The translations under genes and the position numbers were made by a program. The notes below the pieces were generated by a model. It was not told the origin of the DNA. It ran no database searches and saw only the letters and a list, made by a program, of their open reading frames with translations. 64,000 nucleotides of DNA, taken from assembly GCA_003117195.1 (NCBI GenBank), contig BDSI01000001.1:1629765-1693764 (forward strand), written 5' to 3'. Positions 12,501 to 24,494 of the stretch are shown here, in pieces. Source of the DNA: Eudorina sp. 2006-703-Eu-15 (lineage: Eukaryota > Chlorophyta > Chlorophyceae > Chlamydomonadales > Volvocaceae). Position 1 is the stretch's first letter. Every line of letters starts with the position of its first letter.

Positions 12501-15500
12501 GCAAGGTCACGCTGGAGGAGCACAACGCCGTGAAGGCCGAGCTGGCGACCGTCAAGTCGCAGCTCGCGGCGGCCTCGGAGCAGCTCAAGGGGCTGCAGCA
12601 GGAGAGCACCGCGCTGCAGCAGCAGCTGACGGCGGCCAAGGGCGCCAAGGAGACGGCGGACGCTGACCTGGAGAAGTCGGTGAGAAGTGGCGCCGCCCCG
12701 TCTCCTTCGTTCCGTCCACCAATGTCCTGCAGCCCCCGCTCTCCGTGTTGTAATTCGATGGAACACGGAAGGCGGCATTCGCTGCTGAAGTATTGCGCTG
12801 GCCTCGTGCGGAGGCGCCGGACAGGCCCCGCGTGAAAGGAACTCTATTTGCGTCAGTTGAGCGGTTGCAACCGAGGAAGCAAAGCCAATGCAGTGGGTGG
12901 TAACGGCGGGGTGTTGTTAAGCACCGTGAGCCATGATGGCGGTTCGTACGCGTGCGCTCGCACATGCTCGCTGCCGTGGCACTTTCATGCACTCGGCACT
13001 AACGCCTTGACGCGCCCTGGTGCTCCGGACCGCCCCGCAGCGCAAGGAATTTGCGGAGGTGCGCGCCCGCCACAACGCCCTCATCCGCAAGCACCGCGAG
13101 CTGTTGGCCTCCAGCGACGCCGTCAACAAGGACCTGGCGGCGGCACGGGAGGAGCTGGCGGCCACCGCCGAGAAGCTGACGGCGGCGGAGGCGCAGGTGG
13201 GTTGGGTTGCCTGACAGGGCGTGGAGAGGCGCCGACCGCGTGGCGCGTCTCAACCAAGTGCCGACGGCGTGGGGCGTGGTTGTGTGGCGCTGCCGTGGTG
13301 GTTTGGAAGCGCGCCTCGGTCCTTGCTGAGACCGCCTCTTTCTCATGCCGCCCGTGCGATTTGCTTACATACCTTCCCGTCGCCTGCTTTGCTTGTCGTG
13401 GTCGTTCGCGCAGGTCGCGAAGTCGAAGGAGGATGTCGCTGCGGCCGTTGCGGAGGCGACCAACAAGCTTAAGGCTACCCACAAGCAGTGAGTTGGCCTG
13501 GCCGAGGGCTACCGGGGTGTTGGTGAGGCCCGAGGGCTACCCTGGTTAGGTGGGGTCGTCGATGGACTGCTGCTTCCGAGGACTTGCGCATACCTCGTCG
13601 CGGTGGGGTCCGGGCAAGAGCCCTCTTGTGAGGTTGAGGGCGCTGAGGGTGCGGATGTGGTGCAGGTCTGGAAAAGGGGATGTCCTGCATGGCCGAGGCG
13701 CCGTGCGTCAGCTCCTCCGCATCGGTACACCAGTTTGCTTTACGCGTGCAGGCATGGTATGAGACGTGTTGTCGGGGCACGACCCCTGGACCCGCGATTT
13801 GGCGGGAGCTGCGGGCGATGTCGACAGAGTAAACTGAAGTGATCTATGCCCTGGCACTCTTCTGCTGCCTGCTGCAGGGTGGTAGACCGCGCCCGAGCGG
13901 CCATCGCCGAGAAGAATGCCTTGGACGGCGAGCTGCAGGTGGGCTGGGCGTAATGGGGCATTGGTGCAGGCGGGAGCGGCCTGCACGGGCGTAGAGGCCG
14001 TAGGATGGGGGCGGGTTGTGTGTTGAATAACACAAGCTTAGCACGAACGGTTGGGGACGCTCTACACCTCGAATGCGGGGAATAGGAAGTGCGTGGGGTC
14101 AGGGGCAGCGCGCCGCTTCCTATCCGGTCGTAGCGTGTGTCTTGGTTTCCCCGGTGCACACCGCCGACACTTTGCCAACTATCCCATACCCAACCCCATG
14201 AACCTTACAACCCCATACCCAACCCCATACGCGCCGCTGACATCCACACCGCTGGCGCTGCCGCGCAAGCCCCTGGCCACCAATGCCTATCCTGCCCGCC
14301 CGCCCGCCGCCGCTGTTGTATGCCGGTGGCCTCAGACTGCGCGCGCCTCCCTGGAGACGGCGAACAAGAGCCTGGAGACGGCGAACAAGAGCCTGGAGAC
14401 GGCGAACAAGAGCCTGGAGGAGGAGAAGACGCGGCGCGCCAACGACACCAAGGCGGCCATGGCCAGGGTACTGGAGCTGGAGAAGCAGGTCAAGACGCTG
14501 CGCGACGAATGTGAGTACCTGGAGTGGCTGTGTATCGGGAGGGCGAGAGACAAGAGAGAGAGAGGAGAGCGAGGGGGGCCGGCATGCTGCTGACAGAAAG
14601 GGGGACGCCAAGCATGGGTGGACGTCCGGACACGGCCTCAGTGCCATACCCGTGCGCAGGAGTAGGCAAGTGCACAAGATGGCTGGGCATCCCCTGGGAA
14701 TGTCTGCGCGTGACCGTTCTACCACTACCTCACGTGATGTGCCCTCCGTCCCTCTGCCGTCCGTTCGCCCGCGCGGCCGCGCAGTGGCGGCCTCCGAGGC
14801 CAAGGTGCGTGACCTGACCGAGCGCATCGAGCGCGCTCGGGCGCGTGGCAAGGTGGCGGGAGTCGCCGGCGCGGCGGGCGCCGGCTCTCCCCCGGGCGCC
14901 GCCGCCCCTGCTGCGCCCCGAATTCCAGCACCGGCCGTCACCACTACCGCTGCGGCGGCCCCTGCGGCCGCAGCAGTACCGACTCCCGCGGCTGTCGCGC
15001 CAGCATTTGTGCCAGCGCCTGCACCGGCGCCAGCAGTTGTTCCAGCCCCCGCACCGGCGCCAGCAGTTGTGCCAGCCCCCGCACCGGCGCCAGCAGTTGT
15101 GCCAGCCCCCGCATCGGCGCCGGCGGTTGTGACAGCCCCTGCAGCGGCGACGGCGGTAGCGCCAGCCCCTGCGCCGGCGCCAGTGTCGGTGCCGCCGCTA
15201 TCCATGGGCCCGGCGGCAGCTGCTGCTGCGGCGGCGCCTGCCCGTGGCGGCCGTCGGGCTCCGATCCAGTTCCCAGTTGTGCCACCGGCGCAGCAACCCG
15301 CAGCGCCGCCGCGGCCGACGTCTTCAGTGGATCAGGCGCCGCCAGCGGCCGGTGCGGCGGCCGCCGCTGCGGCTCCCGCAGCCGCCGCGGACACTGCAGC
15401 CGCGTCCGAGCAACCAGCGGCGGCGCTGCCAGCGTCAACCGCGGTACCCATGGAAACAGGCGCGCCCGCACCCATCGCCGCGCCCACTGCGGCCGAGACC

Positions 15501-18500
15501 GCAGCCGCAGCTGCCCCGTCGGCTGCGGCCTCCCCGCCCGCTCCTGAACAGCTACCACCAGCCGCCACCCTAGATGCCGCGGCCGCACCCGGCGGCAACG
15601 GCGATGTGGCAATGACGGAGGCGGAGGCGGAGAAGGGCGAGCAACGGCCCCAGGAGGAGGAAGGGGAGGTGGCGCAGCAGACCCGGCCAGCGCCCTCGCC
15701 GGGTCCGCAACCGGTACCGTCTGAAAAGCTCGAAGACCAAATGGCAGAGGCGCCGACACCGGCCGCAGCGGCGGCCCCAGTTGATGTCGTAACCTCCGCG
15801 GCTGCCCCGGCGAGCGACAGTGCGCAGCCGCCGATTGAGGCCGGAGCGCCCGCCGCCGACACCGAGATGGCGGCTGCACCGGTTGCTGAGGCGCAGGAGG
15901 CGGCAGCTCCTGCCGCCGCTGCGTTTGAATCTGGTGAAGGGGAAGCGACGGAGGCGGCGCCCCAAGCACTGCCGACGGCGACGGCAGCGACGGAGGCGGC
16001 GACCGGCGAGGTGCAGGAGGGCGGATTCGCCGCGGAGGAGGAGCTGCCGGTCGAGGCCGGCGGGGAGGGCGCTGGCGGGCGCACCGAGGAGGGCGCCGAC
16101 GAGGGCTACGAGGAGGGCGAGGACATGGGGGAAGCGCAGCAGGCGGCTGCGGCCGGGGGCGAGGGAGGCGCCGAAGAGGCACAGGAGGAGGGGCAGGCGG
16201 CCGGCGAGGATGAGGGCGCTGGGGCGGGAACGGTGAGTGGTGGACGATTCCGCGCCCCAATGTACATGGCCTCTCCCGACAGCCCCTCCATCGGCGCGAA
16301 CCGGTTGCTGCTGCGGGTTTCCCTGTAGGCCCTCGAGCGCTGGCCCCTCGGTGCATTCCACTGGGGCATCAATGGCCGCCTTGTTGTGGTTATGATCCTC
16401 GGAGATAAGAATGCCAATGTTCGGCATGCCGCCCTAGTCAGAGACGCCGCTTTATCAGCTCGACCCAACTGCCGCACCCAACCACTTGCCACCTGCGACA
16501 GGACGGACACGAGGAGGGCGAGGTTCGTGGGGAGCAGGAGGGCGGCGCGGCTGAGGCCGGGGTAGGAGAGGAGGTGAAGGACGCGCAGGCGGCGGAGCCG
16601 GCCCCGGTGCCTGCGGCAGAGGAGCAGCCGGCGGGGGAGCAGCCGGCGGCTGAGGCGACAGGGGCGGAGGAGGGCGAGGCGCAGGCGGAGGGCGAGGACA
16701 GGGAGGAGGAGGGGGACGGCGAGGTGATGAGCGGCGACGGCGCTGAGGGTGAGGAGGAGGGCGAGGCGGAGGGTACGGCCACGCCTGCTCCCGGCGCTGA
16801 GGGAGAGACCGAGGGCGACGGGACTCAGGCTGCGGCCGACGCCGCCGACGCCGCGGCGGTGGAGGCAGACGCTGCCGCCGACGCCGCGGCGGCGGCGGCG
16901 TCAGCGGAAGAGGCAGCTGCAGCGGCTGTAGCCACGGCCGTGGCTGAGGCTGCGGCGGCGGTGGTGGCGGCGGAGGAGGCCGCCGCCGCGGCCCAGATGG
17001 ACGAGGAGGAAGGCGCCATGGCCGGGCACCGAGAAGAAGAGGGTACGGCTGCTGGCCCCGATGCCACGGAGGGAGCGACCGGCGGTGACGAGATGGACGT
17101 CCAGCAGGAGCCGGGCGAGGTGGAGGAGGGCGACGGTGACGGCGAGCCGGAGGGTGATGGCGACGGCGAGGAGGGCGAGGTGATGGCCGCTGACGAGGAG
17201 GAGGAGGGCGGCGGTGGCGGCAGTGGGGAGGGGGGCGACGATGAGGAGGAGGATCCTTTCCTGGCGGAGCTCCGAAAGCAGGTACGCGCGGGGTGGACCT
17301 CCCGGCCAAGTCTTACCCTGACTTCAAAATCCCAAATCCAAGGCGGCGGCCCTGGCCCTAGGCTTCAGAGCATGTGCAGAGCATGTGCACTGGACAATGT
17401 GTATTGGGCTCATTGGGCCATGAGCCAGTTATGGGGCTGTGCGCGCAGCGCCGGCGGACTTGCCCAGAAGTTGGAGATTCTGCTTTGCACCGGGGTACGA
17501 TCAGCGGTGCTGTACAGGGCATTGCGCCGGTCGTTGTGTTGGCGCTCGTGTAGCCCTATCGATGAGATGCGGCTGCCCAACTGTGTTTGATGCCGTGCTG
17601 GGCCCCTGCCAACCGCCTCCACCAGGCCCTGGCCCTGGCGGCTACCACCAACACGCGCAAGCGCCAGATGACGCCGCCCTTGGACGAAGCGGGTGGTGCC
17701 GGTGAGGCCGCGGCGGCGGGCGGCGCGGGCGGAGCCGCAGGTGCGGCTTGGCTGGCGCGGCTTCTTGCTGCTATGTGTGATCCGCTGGACGTGTGCGATG
17801 TGGCCATGTGCATCCTGCACAGGCTGCTGCGTGTGGCCTGCCCTGTGACAGGCAGCCGCCGATCGTCTCCTGCCCCTCCTCGTCACCCTGCGGTCACGAG
17901 TTGCGGCCCATCCTCCTCCCGAGTTTTTTTCTGGGTTTGTGTTCATGAGTTGTCCTCCTACCCTGTGACTGTTGCAACAGTTGACGGTGACGGGGGTGGA
18001 GAAGGCGACGGCGACGGCGCGCCGGCTGCGAAGCGCCCTCGGTCCGCCTCGCACACCTCCCTCGCCGCGCTGGGGACGGCGCCCTCGGGGGAGCTAGGGA
18101 CGCGGGTGAGTGAGGCGCCTTGCCGTGGGGTCGTGTCACCTGGCGGATCCCCGTGGGGGCCCACAGCCCCTCCGTGGTCGATGACATCTTGGCCGGTAGC
18201 TGTGAAGGAACATTGCCTCATTGCCTGATACCAGTCTCATTGCAGGGTTTGAATGAAGTCGCTCTAGATCGCTGGGGTGTGGGTGGTGGCTTGGCAAGCC
18301 GGGTGCGAGGCAATTTTGCAGACAGGCGCAGGCACCCCGCCGCGCCACGTGCGCCGCGCAGGGCTGCCCTTGCCGTGCCGATGTGTCATCCATCGTAGCC
18401 CCAACAGCTTATTTCCTGACATCAGGCGGCGGTGTCGACGGATTCGCCGGTAGAATCCACAGCCGGGGCACACCCGTCGCGGTGCCGTTCGTAGGGTTTG

Positions 18501-20172
18501 TTGAACTGATCCTCCCCCTTCTGCTGCTCCGGGGGCACCTCCACAGGGCGATGACCGGGAGGAGGGCAACCTGGACGAAGGTGGGTGCGACCGCGTGTAT
18601 CAGCACCGGTATCGATGGCGACCCATGGATTGTGGAACCTGCGCCAGTGTGACTGTCTCAATCCTGGACTACTGTGATTGTTACGCACGTCTAGGGCCCT
18701 TGGGGCCCTGGACTCAGCTGGAGCCGATAAAGTCAGTCATCCATGTACCTTGAAGGGGACCATTGAGGTTGGGACCGCGGGGCCTGGCGATATGTAGTTG
18801 GCTTTGAAAGCAGAAGTCCTGGTTGCGACCGCACTACCGCTGTGCCGCCGTCGCATTGAGACCGGCATCCCAGGGGTGCGATGATTCCGCCCGGTGTGTG
18901 GTGGCCCTGCAGGTGGGGACGTGGAGGAATCTGAACTGGAGCTGGATGAGCTGGTACCGGGCGTGGCGGCAGGTGGGGGCTAGTATTGGGATCGCCACCA
19001 CACGATCACACCCTGCAGCTCCACATGCAGCACGTAGCACACAGCGGACTTCAACGCCACGAACCGGTTGGACCTCTCGGCAGTGCGACCTTTTTGACTG
19101 ACTAATTCGGGCTTCACCGCCTTTTTAGCACTACAAGAACGTGTTGTGTTGCGGCTTCGGCGTTGACCCCCCGATGCTGACGTTCTCCGCCCGCTGCCCT
19201 CCTGTCCACGCCACAATATCCGGATTCCGGACAGATGTGGAAGCCAGGGACGCTGCTGCAGCGGCTGCGGCGGCCGCTGCTGCAGGGGGCACGCCGCCGC
19301 CACCCGCCTCACCGGCGCCGTCGCAGCAGGGCCCCACAGCCGGACAGGAGGTGCAGCAAGGCGAGGAGGGCGCCGCGGCACCGCAGCCGGCCGCGGCTAC
19401 GGCGGCGGCTGCGCGCCGACAGGCTGCGCGCGGCCGTGCTGGGCGGGCAGCAGCAAGCCGCGGCCGTGGGACCCCGCGGCGTGGCTCCCAGACCGGGACA
19501 ACTTCACAGCCGCCGTCACCGTCACCTGAGCCGACAGCGGCCGCCGGCACGGCCGCGATGCCGGCCGGTCCCGCGGCACCCACCGTCTCGAGCACCAGCG
19601 GCGGAACCCAGCAGGGTAAGCGCCAGCGCTCGGAGATCAGTTTTAACCTCGCTCCCAAGGCGGCCCCGGCGGAGGCGGGCGCGGCCGGGGCGACAGCGGG
19701 CGCAGACTCGGGTGCTGTTAGTGGGGGTCCGGCAGGGCCGCCTTCCTCCGGAGTGGTCCTCCGCGGCGGTAGGCAGCTGACGACTGGGCTGGTGCGCCGC
19801 GCGACGCAGCTGAGCCGTGGTGTCGGCGGCACGAGTCCCGGTGTGGCGCCTGGCAGCGCAGCCGGGTCGCCGGGTGCCGGCCTGGGGCCTGGAGCGGGGA
19901 CGACGGCCGCGCCAGGCAGCGCGCCGGCGGCGAACATAGCTGCGGCGGCTGCGGTGCAGCAGCACCAGCAACAGATGGCACTGCAGCAGCAGCTCGTCAT
20001 GCTGCAGCAGCAGCAGCTAGCGGCGGCTGTTGCAGCGGCAGCTGGGCAGGGCCAGCAGCCGCTGGCACCCGGCGCGGGCCCGGGTGGACGGGGTATGGGT
20101 CGTGGCGGTGTTACGCGGGGTGGCCGGGGCCGAGGGGCTGGCCGGGGCCGCGGCCGAGGAGCCTCGTCGTGA
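567..20172 (+). CDS. NUA/TPR-like: Nuclear-basket nucleoporin, TPR/Mlp1/NUA family, ~36 exons
   Basis: This is a long coiled-coil protein anchored at the nuclear side of the nuclear pore; the family organises the basket, mRNA export and SUMO protease docking. Supported exons include 567-629, 698-736, 820-915, 1035-1313, 1638-1720, 2124-2261, 2828-2885, 3230-3340, 3630-4037, 4297-4446, 4740-4871, 5122-5321, 5591-5698, 6044-6395, 6583-6813, 7183-7340, 7574-7712, 8156-8398, 9004-9384, 9741-9866, 10186-10392, 10813-10992, 11241-11328, 11876-12044, 12496-12679, 13041-13196, 13414-13487, 13878-13938, 14336-14510, 14785-16232, 16502-17281, 17626-17701, 17981-18105, 18547-18580, 18913-18972 and 19235-20172; phases agree from 3230 onward. 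Family signatures are VISHRLVTFRTLDELVEQN (exon 5122) followed by RLLALVRQLSGE (exon 5591), SVMEVWAMYQDM (exon 3630) and SLMDYLGRDKALAGAQLDLL (exon 10813). The C-terminal third is Ala/Pro/Glu-rich, has a KRPR-type NLS (exon 17981) and ends in an RG-rich tail. The start codon and a possible small exon near 1990-2073 are uncertain. Confidence 0.88.
14351..14413 (+). repeat. Three exact 21-bp tandem units inside the nucleoporin gene
   Basis: The unit encodes LETANKS three times in a row and is followed by a diverged LEEEKTR. The 21-bp period equals three heptads-worth of bases per heptad repeat (seven residues), so copy-number change keeps both the reading frame and the coiled-coil register. It lies in exon 14336-14510. 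Confidence 0.9.
15011..15190 (+). repeat. Six 30-bp tandem units encoding an Ala-Pro-Val decapeptide
   Basis: Units begin at 15011, 15041, 15071, 15101, 15131 and 15161 and encode variants of PAPAPAVVPA in the low-complexity tail of the nucleoporin. The second to fourth units are nearly identical in DNA and the outer ones have drifted, the usual picture of recent replication slippage or unequal exchange. Confidence 0.85.
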
Positions 20173-20782
20173 CCTCGTGAGGGAGGGACGGCAGCTGTCG
20201 GCTGAATCTATGATGTAGTGGGGCATCTTACATCACATCAGTAGCCTCGGACTGTTGGGTGCGCAGATGGTAGAAGGGGCGCAAATGACGCTCCGATCAC
20301 GTGGTGGTGCCGCACCTGGGGGTCGTACGGGACGTTACACACACCGCTTTCAATTGGACTTCATAGTGTGCGTGTGCGGACGAGGAGCGTTGAGCATGCC
20401 CGCGCTTGCTTGAATGTCATGCCGCGATTGCCGTGCGCTGTGGGTTCGGTACTTGGACTTCCCGACGGCGTGGTCAATTAGTTGTCAAGCCTTTTAATTG
20501 GGAAGCTGTTGTTGTCTCAGGACCCGCTCTCATCAGAACCCCCAGCCGTTGTGACGAGGGATGTTCACATTCTCGATTGCAGCTAGCTCACATGCCTTTC
20601 GCGGCACCGTGCAGCATCGCGTGTCGACGTTCGGGCCGCGCACAGGCTGCGCAGGTAGGGTGCTGTAGGCAGTTTTGAGGCTTGTGACCCATTTGTCTGA
20701 CCTGGGAAATGCTGTGAGCCTGCAGATGGGTGTCGACTGCTTTATAAGTGTTTAGAAACAAGACCCTTGTGTTTGATGTTGC

Positions 20783-20787
20783 TGTAA
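20783..20787 (+). terminator. TGTAA poly(A) signal, nucleoporin gene
   Basis: TGTAA is the established volvocine polyadenylation signal. This is the first one seen downstream of the stop at 20170-20172, which would give a 3' UTR of about 620 nt. Confidence 0.6.
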
Positions 20788-21104
20788 GTAGCGCTCCCAG
20801 CGTATATGCTTATGGTCAGTGGCACGGCAGCTCTCGCTTGCTGGTTGTGATGCACGGCTGCTGGCGAGTGACCGAGTGCGATGGCTGCCGCAGGGCATAT
20901 GTACACGGGAGCCGGGGTGCATCGTAACGCTCTTCCGGGGCACCCACACTTGCATTGTTGCCCAGACATCTCTGGTGCCTAAGCAGTTTTTGGGCCATCG
21001 CGGTTTTGGGGCCATCGGGGTCGCGGCGGTCGCTGCCACGGCATCCCGCGGGTTCATATCACAACAATTTCACCAGCCTCTAAGGAATCTCTGCAATCGC
21101 GCTG

Positions 21105-21300
21105 TCAGATGTCAGCGTCGGACGTGGCTCGCATCGCGTTTACCATGCCGTTTTGGATGGCCATGACGACCCACATGCCGTCCGGATCCACGATAACCAT
21201 GGGCAGCCCAAGGGCAGCCTCCTTTCAGCAAAGCATCCCCGAACGTTTTCAGGGACTGTTGCAGCATGTCATCAGTCGCAATATCTTTTGGGTACGGCGT
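21105..21300 (-). pseudogene. Frame-shifted GST-kappa/DsbA-like C-terminal fragment
   Basis: On the minus strand one frame reads DDMLQQSLKTFGDALLK. After a frame change it continues in another as EAALGLPMVIVDPDGMWVV, ending in TGA at about 21105. Joined, the spacing resembles the C-terminal end of kappa-class GST/DsbA-like thiol oxidoreductases, where a helix leads into a G-x-P cis-proline segment and a beta strand. The frame break has no room for an intron, an in-frame stop lies just upstream, and the thioredoxin-like N-terminus was not found. A chance resemblance is possible; only a protein search can decide. Confidence 0.22.
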
Positions 21301-22172
21301 GCAGTTTGCAGCAGGTCATTGATTGGGACGCAATAGTTGGTGGAGCGTTCGGGCGCATTCAGTCATCAGCGCGTGACAATACTGCCACGTGTGTTACGAA
21401 ATGCAGAGTGGTTTGATGATGTTACAAAGGACCCCGCAGGTCATGGGTGACAGCCTGAGCCTCCTTACCACACACTGCACAGTGCTAGTTGCACGTCCAG
21501 CACCGGGCAGTTCGAGCGTGCTCAAGAGGGCTGTACAAGGGCGTACGACACGCGCAAAAAGAGCTTAGTCTGTAACAACAGCGTCGTCGTGCGACTCTGA
21601 GCGTCAACCCCCTGCGAGAATGTAGTTATGATAAACACGCGATAACCATGGCGTCTTGGGATACCGACAGTGACTTGGTGGTTGACGGCTGGCAGGAGAA
21701 ACTCATGGAAACGATGTTGACCAAGACTCCATGAGTTACAAAAAACACGGCGCGAACTTAAGAACATCGCAGGCTGTCACGGAGGCACAGAACAGCCAGC
21801 CACCGCACTTCTAACAGCAATGATGGTAATTGTGACCATCACCTAGCATACATTTAAAAGATATATTAATGAAATCAAGCGACCAGAGGGTTGTGTATGC
21901 TTCACAGTTTACAACATCGTTAACTGTCGTAACTGCCGTGTACGACGCCGCTACAGTTTTTACAGGCAACAGAGAGTATCCGCCCATTATTCAGCACAAA
22001 TGATGAGGCGTATGGGATAAGGTGCAGTGGATACGAGTACTCTGCTCCTTGACGGGCAACAGCTGCGTGATATTCAAATTATTTAATCATTACACGTCCG
22101 ACTGCTTAAGGATAGCAGCACAAAGACGTCCGTATCTCTATTATTCTTGGCCCTACTGGGGCTCTGCATTTA

Positions 22173-23346
22173 ATGATGGTGCGGCGAGCGGGAGGGGCGC
22201 TGCCGCTTCTGGTTGTGGGCTTGGCGCTTGTCCTCACCGGTACGTGCGAGGAAAATTAGCTGCCTTAGCATGCAAGCAAAGCACGCGGAGCCTTTATTGC
22301 TTTCAATTGTCTTTATCTCTCCAGGCCGGGCTTCGGGTGAACTTGACTGGACCGGGCCGGTCGAGGGCGCTGAGCTTTCAACGTTCCCATACTGCAAATG
22401 CAACGATTACAAGAGCAGGGCTTCACCATATCGACTGAAGCAATCTCCTGAAGTGCCGAATTCCGCCGGGACACTATCGCGGATATGCTACACCATCACG
22501 ATGGTGAGCCGAAGTTGACTGCCGTTGACGTTCACTCAGGCCAAGCACACAGGTCAAGGCATGGAATCAAATCAATAGCATATTACATTCAATATAATAA
22601 CATAGTTGTGTCCTGGGTCAAGCTGCTAACATTTGCCCGATGCCGTTGTTCCCTTCTCACGCAGCCCGGCTGCTACGATCCCAGCAACGTTTGCTGCCAG
22701 ACAATCCAATCGAAACTGGACAAGATTGAGTTCGAAGTCAAGGCTTCTTGCCAGAAGGATGTCAAGCAGGTCACGCTGAACGGCAAATCTCGGACCTTCT
22801 ACTTCATCACGCAGAACCCGACCGGCGTGTTGCGAGTTCCAGCGCTTGGCATTACCAATGGTGGAGCCAATGGCAGCATTCTTTGTATTAACGTCAACAT
22901 CACTTCATCTTGTGCGACAATTCGGGGACTTTGTCAGGCCGGCGATGGGACCTGCAAATACTCGCAGTTCGAGTCGAGCAACCACGCCTGCTGCCCCACG
23001 GATATCGAGGGAATTCCCAAGCTTGTCCCTGCGCCACTCCGTGCGCCGTTTTCGCCCCCAGTGCCGCCACCTACTGCACCCAGCCCCCCAGGGCCTCCCC
23101 CTCCGCCGCCGCCTCCCCCACCTCCGCCGCCTCCGCCACCCCCGTCGCCCCCGCCGCCGCCGCCGCCTCCCCCGCCCCCTCCCCCGCCCCCACCGCCGCC
23201 ATCACCACCGCCGCCGCCACCGCCACCACCCCCACCCCCACCGCCTCCACCGCCGCCGCCACCAAGCCCAGTCCCGCCCTCTCCACCGCCGCCACCGCCG
23301 CCGCCGCCGCCTCCACCACCACCACCGCCTCCTCCTCTCAGCCCAT

Positions 23347-23398
<52 letters not shown>

Positions 23399-24494
23399 CC
23401 TCCCTCCCTACCCGCCAAAACCTCCAGTGTCGACTTGCGATTGCCTCAGCCCGCTAATCGACAACCACTCGAGGTGGCGTTTCCGTTTCCAGGAGTCTGA
23501 AATTGTGGACAACACGACAACCTTCATCTTTACACTCTCCGTAAACCCATCCTCTCAGTCGTGCATTCCAGTGACCTATCGTCCCGGCGACTGTTGTAAC
23601 CAGGCGCTCGATGCCGTGTCCCTGGCTGTCCTGCCTACCTTTTCCGGGAATACTAAGTATGTCAAGGTGTACACGTATGACGGCAAGGAACTGGCCGTCG
23701 ACGCGGGCCCCACGGCGGATGGTGGCCTTGGCATCACGCTCCCCGAGGTTCTGCATACCACCGACATTCCGTCTGGGCAGTTCTACACGTTTGAGATTGC
23801 CTTCTCCGTTTCAGTCTGGGCGGATACCACAAAGCTGCCTTGCCGAACCTCGGCCTACACCCCAGCCTTGCCCTCATGTGACTACTGGGTGCACGGCTGG
23901 CAGACAGTGCCCGGCAACCCGTCAGTTGTGCTGCCGCCAAATGCCCTCACAGCCGGCTGCTGCCCCGAAGGCGTTGTGTCCTTCTGCAGCGAGCGCATCA
24001 ACGGTACCTGCAACCCGCGTCTGACGGACTCTCCTTTCCGTCTGAACTACGTCAACACTACATCTGCGGCTGTCACTAGCCTCACGACGGTCAGTTTCCT
24101 AGTTTCACAGCAGGCGGTCACCAGCCCGCTGGGACCGTCGCAAGGCCTTCCGGACTGTTCAAGCATGACGTTGCAGGGCGTCAAGCTCTATGTAGCTGAT
24201 GCGGCGGCGTCGGTGGTAAAGGGCGTAGCCCTGAACGGCGGCGCGCTCACATTTAGCATTCAGAAGGATGCTGTCGGGTCGTACATCAGCGCGACCGTGC
24301 CATCAGCGCGCTCAGGTGTTGGGCACTTTGTGATCACGCTCGGGGGTGTGTTCAACCAGACCGATGTGTGCGCGTACAAGGTTGGGCAGTTCTCGGTCTG
24401 CAACTACGTGTTCAATGGCGCTAGCGGGCAGTGCTGTGCGATGGGCGATGTCGCTGTTGCAACGATTCAGCGTCCGGTGATTAAGTATGGATAA
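22173..24494 (+). CDS. Pherophorin, extracellular-matrix glycoprotein (691 aa)
   Basis: This is a secreted hydroxyproline-rich structural protein of the volvocine extracellular matrix. Three exons join in phase: 22173-22239, 22325-22503 and 22665-24494. Exon 1 encodes a signal peptide (MMVRR, then a hydrophobic core PLLVVGLALVLTG) and stops close to the cleavage region. The N-terminal pherophorin domain (about residues 24-205) has the diagnostic FPYCKCN, ICYTI and GCYDPSNVCC motifs. A hinge of almost pure proline with scattered serines spans about residues 210-335. A second Cys-rich globular domain starts at CDCLSP (about residue 340), and a third related unit starts near residue 530 (CNPRL...CCAMG). 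Prolines in the hinge are expected to be hydroxylated and arabinosylated. In Volvox, family members respond to sex inducer or wounding; nothing here tells which class this one belongs to. The closely spaced double ATG leaves a one-residue start ambiguity. Confidence 0.96.
23056..23418 (+). repeat. Poly-proline hinge coding tract
   Basis: About 120 codons of CCN, mostly CCG, CCA and CCC, interrupted by TCN/AGC serines in SPPPP-type blocks. It keeps one frame throughout. The reverse strand and other frames give long spurious Ala/Gly/Val- or Arg/His-rich ORFs. Confidence 0.95.

Larger units (their letters stand above)
20173..22172. other. Spacer between nucleoporin and pherophorin: 3' UTR, decayed fragment, promoter region
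   Basis: The first ~620 bp are probably the nucleoporin 3' UTR, ending after TGTAA at 20783. A possible decayed minus-strand fragment lies at 21105-21300. The stretch 21740-22170 is AT-rich compared with the rest of the window and should contain the pherophorin promoter and 5' UTR. Other open frames here lack consistent coding character. Confidence 0.6.

Noticed and set aside
14944..16356. 470-aa Arg/Pro-rich minus-strand ORF
   Set aside because: Shadow of the Ala/Pro/Glu-rich nucleoporin exons. The plus frame joins in phase with conserved exons on both sides.
23071..23325. Ala/Val/Gly-rich ORF opposite the pherophorin hinge
   Set aside because: Antisense reading of the CCN proline codons; a composition artefact.
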